The position numbers and the translations under genes were made by a program. Below the pieces are notes generated by a model. It had not been told where the DNA came from. It did no database searches and was given only the letters and a program-made list of their open reading frames with translations. 35,539 nucleotides of DNA from Lentisphaerota bacterium (GTDB lineage Bacteria; Verrucomicrobiota; Kiritimatiellia; UBA8416; JAUUYL01), in the NCBI GenBank assembly GCA_030590485.1, contig JAUUYL010000022.1:1-35539 (forward strand). Direction: 5' to 3'. Each line of letters opens with the position of its first letter. Position 1 is the first letter of the stretch. This document shows, piece by piece, positions 1-7,459 of the stretch.

Positions 1-175
1 TCGGACAAATACCTTCAGAACAGGAAATCTTCCTCTTCTGAAGGCCTCTTCTCTCCTGCTCTGCGTTCTCGGGCCCTCGAGGCGGGGACGCCGGGCGCGA
101 AATCCTTTGCAACGCAAAATCCTCAGGCCAGCTCTTTACTTGATTTTTAAAGCAGAGTTGTCTATTTTAGTTGCG
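1..175. other. GC-rich leader region with hairpins, no gene recognised
   Basis: No convincing coding region is visible here. Positions 12-44 can fold into a near-perfect hairpin, and 81-92 forms a short stem (GGCG/CGCC) with a GGGA loop, which fits the GNRA class. The stretch 61-100 is clearly more GC-rich than the rest of the window and contains CTCGAG and GGGCCC palindromes. It could be the 3' end of an upstream transcript or an intergenic repeat; I cannot decide because the window starts here. Confidence 0.4.
12..44. other. Long imperfect hairpin
   Basis: CCTTCAGAA (12-20) pairs with TTCTGAAGG (36-44). After a C/C mismatch, AGGAA (22-26) pairs with TTCCT (30-34) around a 3-nt loop. A pyrimidine-rich stretch follows but there is no clean T-run, so intrinsic termination is possible but not demonstrated. 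Confidence 0.45.
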
Positions 176-2101
176 ATGCAGCCTAAGCAGCCAAATGCAA
201 AACCTGAGCGAATAAAGTCGCTGGAGTGGTTTAGTTTTCTTTTTACAACTTTTGCCATAATCCTCTTCGCCGTAGCGGTCTTTCTGAACCACTCATATCA
301 CGTCACTTCCCTGAAATCAATGAACGCAGAATTGCTCGAGGATTTCCACAAAGCGGCGTCTTCCCTGAAGCTTACGATCAGTGATCGCGAAAACGAGCTC
401 ATTAACATTATCGACCTCAACGTGATCAAGCAGGAAGGCATGCCCGACGTAAGCGTCTATACAATAATAGAAGCGAGCATGGTCGAGCGCTCTGCGTTGA
501 CCATGAGTAATGACATACGTCTTCGCGCTGAACTGGATAATCTCATAATAAGCAACAGTTTTCAGCTTGCCTCGAATCTAATGAAACAACCACGGGAAAA
601 TATACCGCCATTGCCACCGTCTAACGACATTCGCATTCCAGCTCATGTGATTCCTTCTTTCCTTGCACCCGCCATAACCTCTCGCACCCCCAATCATGAG
701 GCATGCCGGGAATCTTTCATAATGGGTCTTTCGGCATTGGACAAAAACAACATATCTCTTGCTACAAAGCATTTTTCGGTTGCGGAACTGATCCCCCCTG
801 ACGACGAAGAAAGCCGGCGAATAGCACTCTGGTCGCACACGCATCTTATCAAGCAAAAGAACACCAAAAGTCTAGAGCGGCTCCACTACCTGCTTTATCT
901 TATGTTCGAAACATCCGACACGCTTGCAGCGCATGTCACGGATCATCTTGAAAGCATTTTAAGAGATAAATTCCCAGACTATGAACAGCATAAGACAGAA
1001 AGTAAGTCTATGTGGTCGCTTGCCAGCAACTTGAATGAGAGAATCAGAGACAACCCCTGCCCCATTCGCATGATTGCAGGAGGCAAAATAGTGTCTTCCG
1101 TCTCACCCGGCATCCTAATCGTCTTCAAGGTAGACCTGGCAGGGCATTTGCCAGACGCGCCTTATATGCGGCTATCAAGAGACAGAAATGACAGTTCCGA
1201 GCCAGAATTGGAATTACCCTTAAAGTTTCTACCTGGATATAAGCTATGGATCGCGCGCAATACATTTGAGATTCAAGCCTTGTCCATCAACCGTCAATAC
1301 CTGGTCATCAACATCCTGCTTGCTGTTCTACTAATTCTAATTGTTCTCTTTACAGCTGGAACAGTTCGGCTGATACGGGAAGAAAACGATTTAGCGCGTC
1401 TTCGGTCGCGATTTGTGGCCACAGTATCTCACGAGCTCCGGACGCCTCTTTCATTGATTCAACTTTACTCCGAGACTCTTTTCAAAGAGAGGGTTGATCC
1501 GGCAAAGCGGAAGGATTACCTGCAAACTATAGTTGCTGAGACGCAGCGATTAACAGGATTGGTCAACAATGTGATCGATTTCTCCCGGCTGGAAAATAAG
1601 GGTGAGACATTGACATACAGTTCCAACAACATTTCGGAGTTGTCTTGGAACGTGATACAGGAATTCAAATATCGTCTTAACATTGAAGGCTTCCGGATAA
1701 ACGTGAATATTCATCCGGACGTAAAAGCCAATATCGACCCGCAAGCGTTCTGCCGTATATTGTTCAATCTGCTGGATAACGCGATCAAATACTCTGAAAA
1801 GGAAAAGTACATTGCACTGGACCTGACGCAAACTGAGAAATCGGCCATCATGAAGATCACCGATCACGGAATGGGCATTCCTGTTGACGCAAGGCAGTTT
1901 GTTTATCTAGACTATTACCGTGTTGACGATCCGCGTGTAGCATCACAGCGCGGTAGCGGAATTGGTCTTTCTGTTGTAAAGCAATTGCTTCACAATATGC
2001 ACGCCACTATCGAGATGGATAATGCCGAACCGAACGGAACAACATTTACAGTCACGATTCCTAGAGAGATGAAACGGGAACAAGATAAGACGGAGGCATG
2101 A
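176..2101 (+). CDS. Membrane sensor histidine kinase (PhoR/HisKA type)
   Basis: A 641-residue transmembrane sensor kinase that should autophosphorylate and pass phosphate to the response regulator encoded immediately downstream. A first membrane segment lies at about residues 17-41 and a second at about 375-396, enclosing a roughly 330-residue extracytoplasmic sensor region I do not recognise. The catalytic half is complete: H-box SHELRTPL with His419, N-box NLLDNAIKYS with Asn535, G1 box DHGMGIP with Asp563, and a G2 box GSGIGL near residue 592. The frame is open back to a TTG at 107, but I chose the ATG at 176 because the segment from there looks like a normal cytoplasmic N-terminus; no strong ribosome binding site supports either. 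The stop is one base from the regulator's ATG, so the two are co-transcribed. The signal sensed is unknown. Confidence 0.9.
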   Translation: MQPKQPNAKPERIKSLEWFSFLFTTFAIILFAVAVFLNHSYHVTSLKSMNAELLEDFHKAASSLKLTISDRENELINIIDLNVIKQEGMPDVSVYTIIEASMVERSALTMSNDIRLRAELDNLIISNSFQLASNLMKQPRENIPPLPPSNDIRIPAHVIPSFLAPAITSRTPNHEACRESFIMGLSALDKNNISLATKHFSVAELIPPDDEESRRIALWSHTHLIKQKNTKSLERLHYLLYLMFETSDTLAAHVTDHLESILRDKFPDYEQHKTESKSMWSLASNLNERIRDNPCPIRMIAGGKIVSSVSPGILIVFKVDLAGHLPDAPYMRLSRDRNDSSEPELELPLKFLPGYKLWIARNTFEIQALSINRQYLVINILLAVLLILIVLFTAGTVRLIREENDLARLRSRFVATVSHELRTPLSLIQLYSETLFKERVDPAKRKDYLQTIVAETQRLTGLVNNVIDFSRLENKGETLTYSSNNISELSWNVIQEFKYRLNIEGFRINVNIHPDVKANIDPQAFCRILFNLLDNAIKYSEKEKYIALDLTQTEKSAIMKITDHGMGIPVDARQFVYLDYYRVDDPRVASQRGSGIGLSVVKQLLHNMHATIEMDNAEPNGTTFTVTIPREMKREQDKTEA

Positions 2102-2102
2102 T

Positions 2103-2798
2103 ATGAGAGTTCTCGTTGTAGATGATGAAAAAGCGATGGTCATGGCGCTGATTGACAATCTGGAATGCGAAGGTTACGAGGTTGATTCAGCTTCTGGCGG
2201 AGAAGATGCTTTAGCCTGTCTTGCGGCGCAGGAGTATAGCCTGGTTATTCTTGATGTGATGATGCCGGACATTGATGGTTTTGAAGTCGTGAAAAGAATG
2301 CATTCCGCGGGCAATAACACGCCGGTTATTTTCCTGACCGCCCGATCTGTTGACGAGGACAAGATACTGGGCCTTGGGTTGGGCGCTGACGATTACGTTA
2401 CCAAGCCATTCAACCTGATGGAGCTTATGGCGCGGGTAAAGGCTGTTCTGAGACGCACTACTGTTTCGGCTGCCGACGCATTCTCTGAAAATGACCAGAC
2501 CCTGTCGATTGGTGACGCTGTTGTTGATTTTGCTGAGCAGGAGATCAAAACACCTACAGGAACAAAATCGCTGGGAAAATACGAGTTGGCGATTATCCGG
2601 CTTATGGCATCAAAGCCCGGCAAGGTATTCTCACGAGATGACCTTTTGAGAACGATATGGGGGGTTGACGCATACCCATCTAACAGGACTATCGATAATT
2701 ATATGGTGAAGATGCGCAAGAAGATCGAACCAGACCCACAGAAGCCGCGCTATCTTATTTCGCTCTACGCATCCGGCTACAAACTGCTGCTTGATTGA
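2103..2798 (+). CDS. OmpR/PhoB-family response regulator
   Basis: A 231-residue two-domain transcription factor and the evident partner of the kinase that ends one base upstream. The receiver domain (about 1-118) has the acidic pair Asp7-Asp8, the phospho-acceptor Asp51 in LVILDVMMP, Thr79 and Lys101 in TKPF, so it looks fully functional. The C-terminal domain (about 130-229) is a winged helix of the Trans_reg_C type, with the family-typical stretch SNRTIDNYMVKMRKKIE in the recognition-helix region and the final YLISLYASGYKL hairpin. Phosphorylation is expected to promote dimerisation and DNA binding. The regulon cannot be inferred; the next gene, malic enzyme, is separated by 123 bases that may include a terminator, so it is probably not in the same operon. 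Confidence 0.92.
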   Translation: MRVLVVDDEKAMVMALIDNLECEGYEVDSASGGEDALACLAAQEYSLVILDVMMPDIDGFEVVKRMHSAGNNTPVIFLTARSVDEDKILGLGLGADDYVTKPFNLMELMARVKAVLRRTTVSAADAFSENDQTLSIGDAVVDFAEQEIKTPTGTKSLGKYELAIIRLMASKPGKVFSRDDLLRTIWGVDAYPSNRTIDNYMVKMRKKIEPDPQKPRYLISLYASGYKLLLD

Positions 2799-2830
2799 GA
2801 GGTCACGGGAAAGCCGGAATCCCTCTTTTT
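2798..2830 (+). terminator. Possible weak terminator after the response regulator
   Basis: AGAGG (2798-2802) can pair with CCTCT (2822-2826), followed by TTTT. The stem is short and the loop long, so this is only a candidate. Confidence 0.35.
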
Positions 2831-2921
2831 GGCACTATCGCGTTCTCATGTTTCGTCATTATCTAATTGAAGTCTGCGGATTATCTGCTAATTTGGCTCC
2901 CTTAATGGAGATAAATACAAG

Positions 2922-4100
2922 ATGAACGAAGCAGAATTTGACAAGAAAATATTCGAAATTCACCAGGCGGGCAAAATTACCGTCACCAATAAGATTCCAC
3001 TGGAGACAAGGGATGATTTATCGATGGCCTATACGCCAGGCGTTGGAAAACCATGCATGGCGATAAACGCGGATGTTTCTCGCGCGTATGAATTGACGAT
3101 TAAAAGCAACACGGTTGCGATAGTCAGTGACGGCACAGCAGTGTTAGGCTTGGGCGATATTGGTCCTGAGGCGGCGATGCCGGTGATGGAAGGCAAGGCG
3201 ATGCTTTTCAAGTCGTTTGGTGATGTCGACGCCTTCCCTATTTGCCTGGACACGAAAGACCCGCAAGCGATCATTGACACCTGCAAATATATCGCTCCGA
3301 CCTTTGGCGGTATCAACCTTGAAGACATATCTGCCCCGCGTTGTTTTGAGATTGAAGACACGCTTAAAAAGGAACTTGATATACCCGTATTCCATGATGA
3401 TCAGCATGGAACTGCCGTGGTTGTTCTTGCCGCTCTTATAAACGCGCTCAAGATCATCGACAAAAAAATGGAAGATCTAAAGGTCGTTGTATTGGGCGTG
3501 GGTGCGGCCGGGGTTGCATGCAGCAAGATGCTTATGGCGAGCGGAGTTACGCAAATCATTGGTTGCGACCGGAAAGGCATCATTCATGAGGGTCGAGCTG
3601 AAAATATGAATTATATGAAAGACTGGTTTGCGGAAAACACGAATCCCGACGTGATTCAGGGGGGCATGGAAGATGCGATTAAGGGTGCTGACCTTTTCCT
3701 TGGTCTTTCCGGCCCAGGTCTTTTCAAGAGAGAGTGGATTGAGCTTATGGATCGTGATCCTGTTCTTTTTGCTATGGCGAATCCTGTGCCGGAGATCATG
3801 CCGGAAGAGGCGGCAGGCAAAGCGCGCATCATGGCTACCGGCCGTTCGGATTTCCCGAATCAGATTAATAATGTACTTTGTTTTCCTGGTTTGTTTCGCG
3901 GGGCTCTTAACGTAAGGGCTAGTGATATTAATGAGGAAATGAAGATGGCGGCTGCGCGCGCTATTGCAGAATCGGTAAGTGATGAAGAGTTGTGCGAGGA
4001 CTGCATTGTTCCGAGTGTTTTCAGCGAAACTGTCAAGGAGCGAGTCCCTAAGTATGTTGCTGAAGCTGCAATCAGCTCGGGCGTAGCCAGAAGCTCTTGA
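2922..4100 (+). CDS. Malic enzyme, short form (oxaloacetate-decarboxylating)
   Basis: A 392-residue malic enzyme that should oxidatively decarboxylate malate to pyruvate using NAD(P)+ and a divalent metal. The N-terminal catalytic domain shows the family signature AYTPGVGKPC with Tyr37, the catalytic Lys92 region in MEGKAMLFK, and metal ligands in the INLEDISAPR (Glu134, Asp135) and FHDDQHGTA (Asp159, Asp160) motifs. The dinucleotide-binding domain has GVGAAG (Gly192/194/197). The length matches the single-function bacterial enzymes that lack the phosphotransacetylase-like extension of MaeB. A GGAG sits 11 bases before the ATG. Cofactor preference cannot be read reliably from the sequence. 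The gene looks monocistronic and its links to its neighbours are unclear. Confidence 0.93.
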   Translation: MNEAEFDKKIFEIHQAGKITVTNKIPLETRDDLSMAYTPGVGKPCMAINADVSRAYELTIKSNTVAIVSDGTAVLGLGDIGPEAAMPVMEGKAMLFKSFGDVDAFPICLDTKDPQAIIDTCKYIAPTFGGINLEDISAPRCFEIEDTLKKELDIPVFHDDQHGTAVVVLAALINALKIIDKKMEDLKVVVLGVGAAGVACSKMLMASGVTQIIGCDRKGIIHEGRAENMNYMKDWFAENTNPDVIQGGMEDAIKGADLFLGLSGPGLFKREWIELMDRDPVLFAMANPVPEIMPEEAAGKARIMATGRSDFPNQINNVLCFPGLFRGALNVRASDINEEMKMAAARAIAESVSDEELCEDCIVPSVFSETVKERVPKYVAEAAISSGVARSS

Positions 4101-4131
4101 TTATCCGTTTTGTTTTCCCTATATATACAGC

Positions 4132-4572
4132 ATGCATCGTTTTTCGTACATTCTTCTATTGATACTGCTTTGCTCTGCGGGCTGCCACGGCATTAAACCA
4201 CCGCGGAATACCCGTTATATTGAGCGTGAAATACAGACCACTGGATATTGCAAATGTGGAAAATGTTGTAATTGGAAGCGAAACTGGTTGTTTCGCCCTA
4301 TTTTCACTAGCGGCCCAAACAAGGGACAACGCAAGATTGTCGGCATGACAGCGAGTGGAGCCATGGTCAAGCCTGGCACTATAGCGGCAGACACTTCCGT
4401 ATATCCGTTCGGCACGATAATGTACATTGATGGATATGGGTACGGGCGTGTAGAAGATCGGGGCGGCGCCATAAAGGGGCAACACATTGATCTTTATTTC
4501 AAGAGCCACAAGCAGGCCTTAATATGGGGACGCAAGAATAAGACTGTCAAAATATGGATCGTCAGCAAGTAA
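4132..4572 (+). CDS. 3D-domain protein, probable exported lipoprotein
   Basis: A 146-residue small envelope protein. The N-terminus is a hydrophobic signal ending SAGC, with Cys18 as a possible lipidation site; the -3 residue is Ser rather than Leu, so lipidation is less certain than export. The C-terminal part (about 84-143) is a 3D domain, named for three conserved aspartates, seen here as Asp87 (AADTSVYPFG), Asp109 (VEDRGG) and Asp120 (HIDLYF). This domain is the double-psi-barrel catalytic fold shared with MltA-type lytic transglycosylases and Rpf2/YocH-like cell-wall proteins. Four cysteines cluster at 40-46 (YCKCGKCC), a common companion motif. Peptidoglycan cleavage or remodelling is the likely role. 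The gene lies just before the pilus locus and could help open the wall for it, but that is only a guess from position. Confidence 0.82.
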   Translation: MHRFSYILLLILLCSAGCHGIKPPRNTRYIEREIQTTGYCKCGKCCNWKRNWLFRPIFTSGPNKGQRKIVGMTASGAMVKPGTIAADTSVYPFGTIMYIDGYGYGRVEDRGGAIKGQHIDLYFKSHKQALIWGRKNKTVKIWIVSK

Positions 4573-4707
4573 AGTCTAATGGGCAGGAAATCAACCTTCA
4601 TCCTTGGCAATAAAGTTTCTTAATGGTATGGTTTGCAATTGTGAAGATTGTAATGATTGTCACAAGGGCTCGATAATGTGCCTTCTAAGCATTGGGAAGC
4701 AATATAT

Positions 4708-5517
4708 ATGTATTTAGACTATTATGGCTTTGAGGAGTATCCGTTCAACATAACACCGGATCCTAAGTTCCTCTATTTTTCACCCCATCATAGAGAGGCT
4801 TACGATCATCTCATGTATGGCATCAATCGCCGCAAGGGGTTCATCGAGCTTACTGGCGAGGTGGGCAGTGGCAAGACTACACTTATACGAGCGGTGCTTT
4901 CAGCTCTTGAGGAAGATGTGGAGACGGCATTAATCGTTAATCCTTCTTTAACGGGAACACAGCTTTTGCGAGCGCTTCTGCACGACTTTGGGCTTGAGGT
5001 AAAGGGGCGGGACAGACTCAGTTACATCGAAACGCTCAATCAGTTTCTTCTGGAAAAAAACCGAATGGGCGTGAATGTTGCCTTGGTGATTGATGAAGCG
5101 CAGGATCTTACTCCTGAATTGATGGAGCAAATCCGCCTGCTCTCAAACCTTGAGACTGACCAGCATAAGCTTATCCAAATGGTCTTATGCGGGCAACCTG
5201 AGTTGAAAACACGTCTTGCAAGAGCTGATTTACGGCAATTGAGACAGCGAATTACCGTTAGATACCACCTGCCTCCCTTGACAAAAGAAGACACGATGAT
5301 GTATATTATGCATCGCCTCAGGGTTGCTGGGTCTGATGGAACGGTGGTATTTGATTCTGATGCCATTGATGAGATATTTAAATATGCAAAGGGCGGACCC
5401 AGATTGATCAACGCCGTTTGCGACAATGCTTTACTAGCGGGGTATGTAAAAAAAACGAGACGCATTGATCTTGAATGTGTTAATAAAGCAATTCATCAAT
5501 TGGAGGGCGGTAGATGA
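4708..5517 (+). CDS. ExeA/GspA-type AAA ATPase (first copy)
   Basis: A 269-residue AAA ATPase of the ExeA/GspA family, proteins that help secretins insert or multimerise in the cell wall. It opens with the family hallmark YLDYYGFEEYPFNITPDP. Walker A GEVGSGKT spans residues 50-57 and Walker B ends in Asp129-Glu130 (VIDEAQD), followed by a sensor region LCGQPEL and the C-terminal GGPRLINAVCD. It stops after the ATPase core: there is no membrane segment and no peptidoglycan-binding domain of the kind found in Aeromonas ExeA. The frame is open to a TTG at 4657, but the ATG at 4708 has a GGAA nine bases upstream and gives the normal family N-terminus. Its last codons overlap the next gene (ATGA), a GspB-like protein, matching the classic exeA-exeB pairing. 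Confidence 0.9.
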   Translation: MYLDYYGFEEYPFNITPDPKFLYFSPHHREAYDHLMYGINRRKGFIELTGEVGSGKTTLIRAVLSALEEDVETALIVNPSLTGTQLLRALLHDFGLEVKGRDRLSYIETLNQFLLEKNRMGVNVALVIDEAQDLTPELMEQIRLLSNLETDQHKLIQMVLCGQPELKTRLARADLRQLRQRITVRYHLPPLTKEDTMMYIMHRLRVAGSDGTVVFDSDAIDEIFKYAKGGPRLINAVCDNALLAGYVKKTRRIDLECVNKAIHQLEGGR

Positions 5518-6284
5518 GCCTGATACAGGAAGCCTTAAAAAGGCAGCAAGAAGACGGTGACGAGGAGAACAATAATGAGAACGTTGCGACTACACCTGTA
5601 GCGCCTGTTTCTAATGATGGTGCAGCAAAAGAGATTTTACCCGGCATCAGCGCTGCGCCCCCGCCGATTGCCGGTGACAGCGTAACAGAGCCGCCGCCTA
5701 TCGAAGAGAATGCAGCCGACACGCCTCCTCCTCCGCCTGCCGCTTTGGCCGAGCCTGCGAAGGAAGAAAAGCCTGTCGATCCGCCGCCAACGCAAACACC
5801 GATTCTCAAGTCAACAAAAGCGTCCAAGAAACCCAATCCGTTGCTTATCGGCGTTCTTGTCCTGGCAATAATATTTATTGGACTGAAGGTACTTAAGAAA
5901 CCTGCCGCAGAAAATGATGGCAATGATCCAGCTATCGAAGCTGGAACGGAAGAAACTACCGTAGTCGAAGATACTGTTACAGCGCCAGTGGAAGAAGCTG
6001 TAATCATAACTCCGGAAGAATTGGTTGACAAAGTTGTCGAAGAGATCATTGAGGAACCGCCGGCAGTCACAAGCACAGGACCAAAGAAAATAGAATGGCC
6101 GCCACTTACCCTTACAGCCGTAATGGGCAAAGGTAAAAAGGGATCAGCGGTGATTAACGGAGAAATGTACGGGGTTGGAGACGATATTGCCGGCGTAGTA
6201 TTCGAAAGTGTTGGCAAGAATTCCATTAACCTGAAGTACAAAGGGGAATCCCGTTCTCTAAGAAGAGGTCAGACAATATACTAA
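5514..6284 (+). CDS. GspB/ExeB-like inner-membrane protein
   Basis: A 256-residue partner of the upstream ATPase, overlapping it by four bases. The start MSLIQEALKRQQ is the short helix typical of GspB/ExeB-like proteins. A Pro/Ala/Glu-rich linker (about 20-105) follows, then one membrane segment at about 110-126 (LLIGVLVLAIIFIGLKV), a second acidic low-complexity spacer, and a C-terminal beta-rich domain (about 197-256) beginning LTAVMGKGKKGSAVING and ending LRRGQTIY, like the periplasmic GspB/PilP-type domain. By analogy with ExeAB it would anchor the ATPase to the inner membrane and reach the secretin or peptidoglycan. The gene ends 11 bases from the convergent gene, with no obvious terminator between. 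Confidence 0.78.
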   Translation: MSLIQEALKRQQEDGDEENNNENVATTPVAPVSNDGAAKEILPGISAAPPPIAGDSVTEPPPIEENAADTPPPPPAALAEPAKEEKPVDPPPTQTPILKSTKASKKPNPLLIGVLVLAIIFIGLKVLKKPAAENDGNDPAIEAGTEETTVVEDTVTAPVEEAVIITPEELVDKVVEEIIEEPPAVTSTGPKKIEWPPLTLTAVMGKGKKGSAVINGEMYGVGDDIAGVVFESVGKNSINLKYKGESRSLRRGQTIY

Positions 6285-6295
6285 CATACGCATTG

Positions 6296-7144
6296 TCAGG
6301 TCATCTCATGATCCGCATCAGCGGCGATAAGCTCTCCTGCCTTCTCGATAGCTTTGTCAAATTCAACGGGCATGCACATATAAAAATGACATCCCCGTTT
6401 TGCCAGTGATTCAACATCTTTGCGCAAGTTGACATCAAATGGATTCATCACCACCACCAGAGCATCTCCACCCAGAAGCTCAAAGGCTACAGCCCCTCTT
6501 GACTTCATAAATGGAAGCGGCAAGCATTTGACTGCATCAAAATACAGGTCGTGGCTGGCAAGAGATACAACCGGAGCATTGGATTCGGTTGAGATAGTAG
6601 CCAGGATTTTGTCCAGACCTTTGAAGCCCATGGCCTCCAGAACATGCAGTACGGATATTGTGCCTTCGCCCTCCCCTGCAGACATCTCAGTAAGATCCTG
6701 CACAACTTTAGAGTATTCCTCCTGAGTCAGGTGATTGGACTCCATAAGATTCCATGCAAACGACAACTCATCTGCCATGCTGAACCCCGACACGACCACG
6801 TCAGCCTCAGATGTTGCCCCGGATGGTTCGGTGGCGGATGCCGCAGATTCAGATTCGCCTGCCAGCTTAACGATTTTGACTGCAATCTCCTTGGCTCTGG
6901 GATCCTCGGCGGCATACTGATTAAGTTTTTCCAACAGATTGCCCGCACCTTGAGCGTCCCCCTCCTCCAGCATGACCTCGCCAAGCTTGATCAGATTATC
7001 TTTAGCCCTTGAGAGGTCTCCAATCTGCGCATAGGCATGCGAGAGAGCTTCAAGTGATGCCCTATCGTTCGGCATTGCCTCGAGAATCTGCTCGAAGGCG
7101 GTTATTGCTGTCATGATTTCTGATTCGTCAGTCTTGTCGGCCAT
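6296..7144 (-). CDS. TPR protein with a GspE-N/MshEN-like C-terminal domain
   Basis: A 282-residue soluble protein. The N-terminal part (about 1-90) is helical with TPR-like repeats (AITAFEQILEAMPNDRASLE, then AYAQIGDLSRAKDNLIKLGE). After an Ala/Ser/Glu linker, residues from about 130 resemble the N-terminal region of type II/IV assembly ATPases: a helical part containing ESNHLTQEEYSKVVQDL, then a small alpha/beta domain with VVSLASHDLYFDAVKCLP and ALVVVMNPFDVNLRKDVESL, which parallels the DPFDLMAIDEL stretch of the PilB in this window. No nucleotide-binding P-loop follows, so it is a free-standing version of that domain. The start is the ATG at 7144, ten bases after GAGGAG; the frame extends 26 codons further without better support. 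It is transcribed against the pilus genes and probably acts as an adaptor or regulator of the assembly ATPase (inference). Confidence 0.72.
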   Translation of the reverse strand: MADKTDESEIMTAITAFEQILEAMPNDRASLEALSHAYAQIGDLSRAKDNLIKLGEVMLEEGDAQGAGNLLEKLNQYAAEDPRAKEIAVKIVKLAGESESAASATEPSGATSEADVVVSGFSMADELSFAWNLMESNHLTQEEYSKVVQDLTEMSAGEGEGTISVLHVLEAMGFKGLDKILATISTESNAPVVSLASHDLYFDAVKCLPLPFMKSRGAVAFELLGGDALVVVMNPFDVNLRKDVESLAKRGCHFYMCMPVEFDKAIEKAGELIAADADHEMT

Positions 7145-7459
7145 AGTCTTTAAGCTCCTCATCAAAATGTTCGGATGCTGTAGTATGTTGCAACAGCAGA
7201 TAAAAGTTAACTCTGCCACCATTTCCAGTCAAGCATATTCCTTTCAGCAAAATGACGTCGCAAATAATCACTGATTTTAAACTGTTGTACTTCCACTACT
7301 TGCTTGACAGTAAAAATGCGTGCATTCATAATAGATGTGATGAATAGAATGACCCCGACAATTGATGCTCCTGCAAAAACATCAACAGACTTGCACAAGG
7401 CGGATCGCGCGTGGTGTTTCTTGCGGACAGAATTCCTTGCAGAAGGAACGGAGTAGTCT
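7145..7459. other. Divergent intergenic region with promoter and possible tiny ORFs
   Basis: 315 bases between the TPR/GspE-N gene and the second ExeA-type gene. It holds a strong sigma-70-type promoter on the plus strand (7304-7332). On the minus strand one frame stays open across the whole gap and ends at 7207. From a TTG at 7398 it would encode about 63 residues with a basic start and a hydrophobic segment (ASIVGVILFITSIM). No ribosome binding site supports that start, so I do not call it a gene. On the plus strand an ORF ends at 7456, three bases before the ATPase start. Confidence 0.4.
7304..7332 (+). promoter_or_regulatory. Sigma-70-type promoter for the exeA2-pilB-pilC genes
   Basis: TTGACA (7304-7309), a 17-base spacer and CATAAT (7327-7332): a perfect -35 and a five-of-six -10 at optimal spacing. 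Transcription would start near 7339, leaving about 120 bases of leader before the ATPase ATG at 7460. Confidence 0.62.

Noticed and set aside
107-175. TTG-initiated extension of the first histidine kinase
   Set aside because: The added residues show no family feature, and the region before 107 is structured and non-coding in appearance; ATG 176 is preferred, although ribosome binding evidence is weak for both.
4605-4620. Sigma-54-like element TGGCAATAAAGTTTCT before the first ExeA-type gene
   Set aside because: The spacing is right, but the -12 GC is TC and the -24 side also has a mismatch; the -12 GC is normally essential.
5480-6241. Long minus-strand frame opposite the GspB-like gene
   Set aside because: Its Ser/Gly/Thr-rich composition is the antisense shadow of the Pro/Ala/Glu-rich linker in the plus-strand gene.
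7349-7456. Plus-strand 35-residue leader ORF just before the second ExeA-type gene
   Set aside because: No ribosome binding site and no recognisable composition; it starts close to the expected transcription start and is probably chance.
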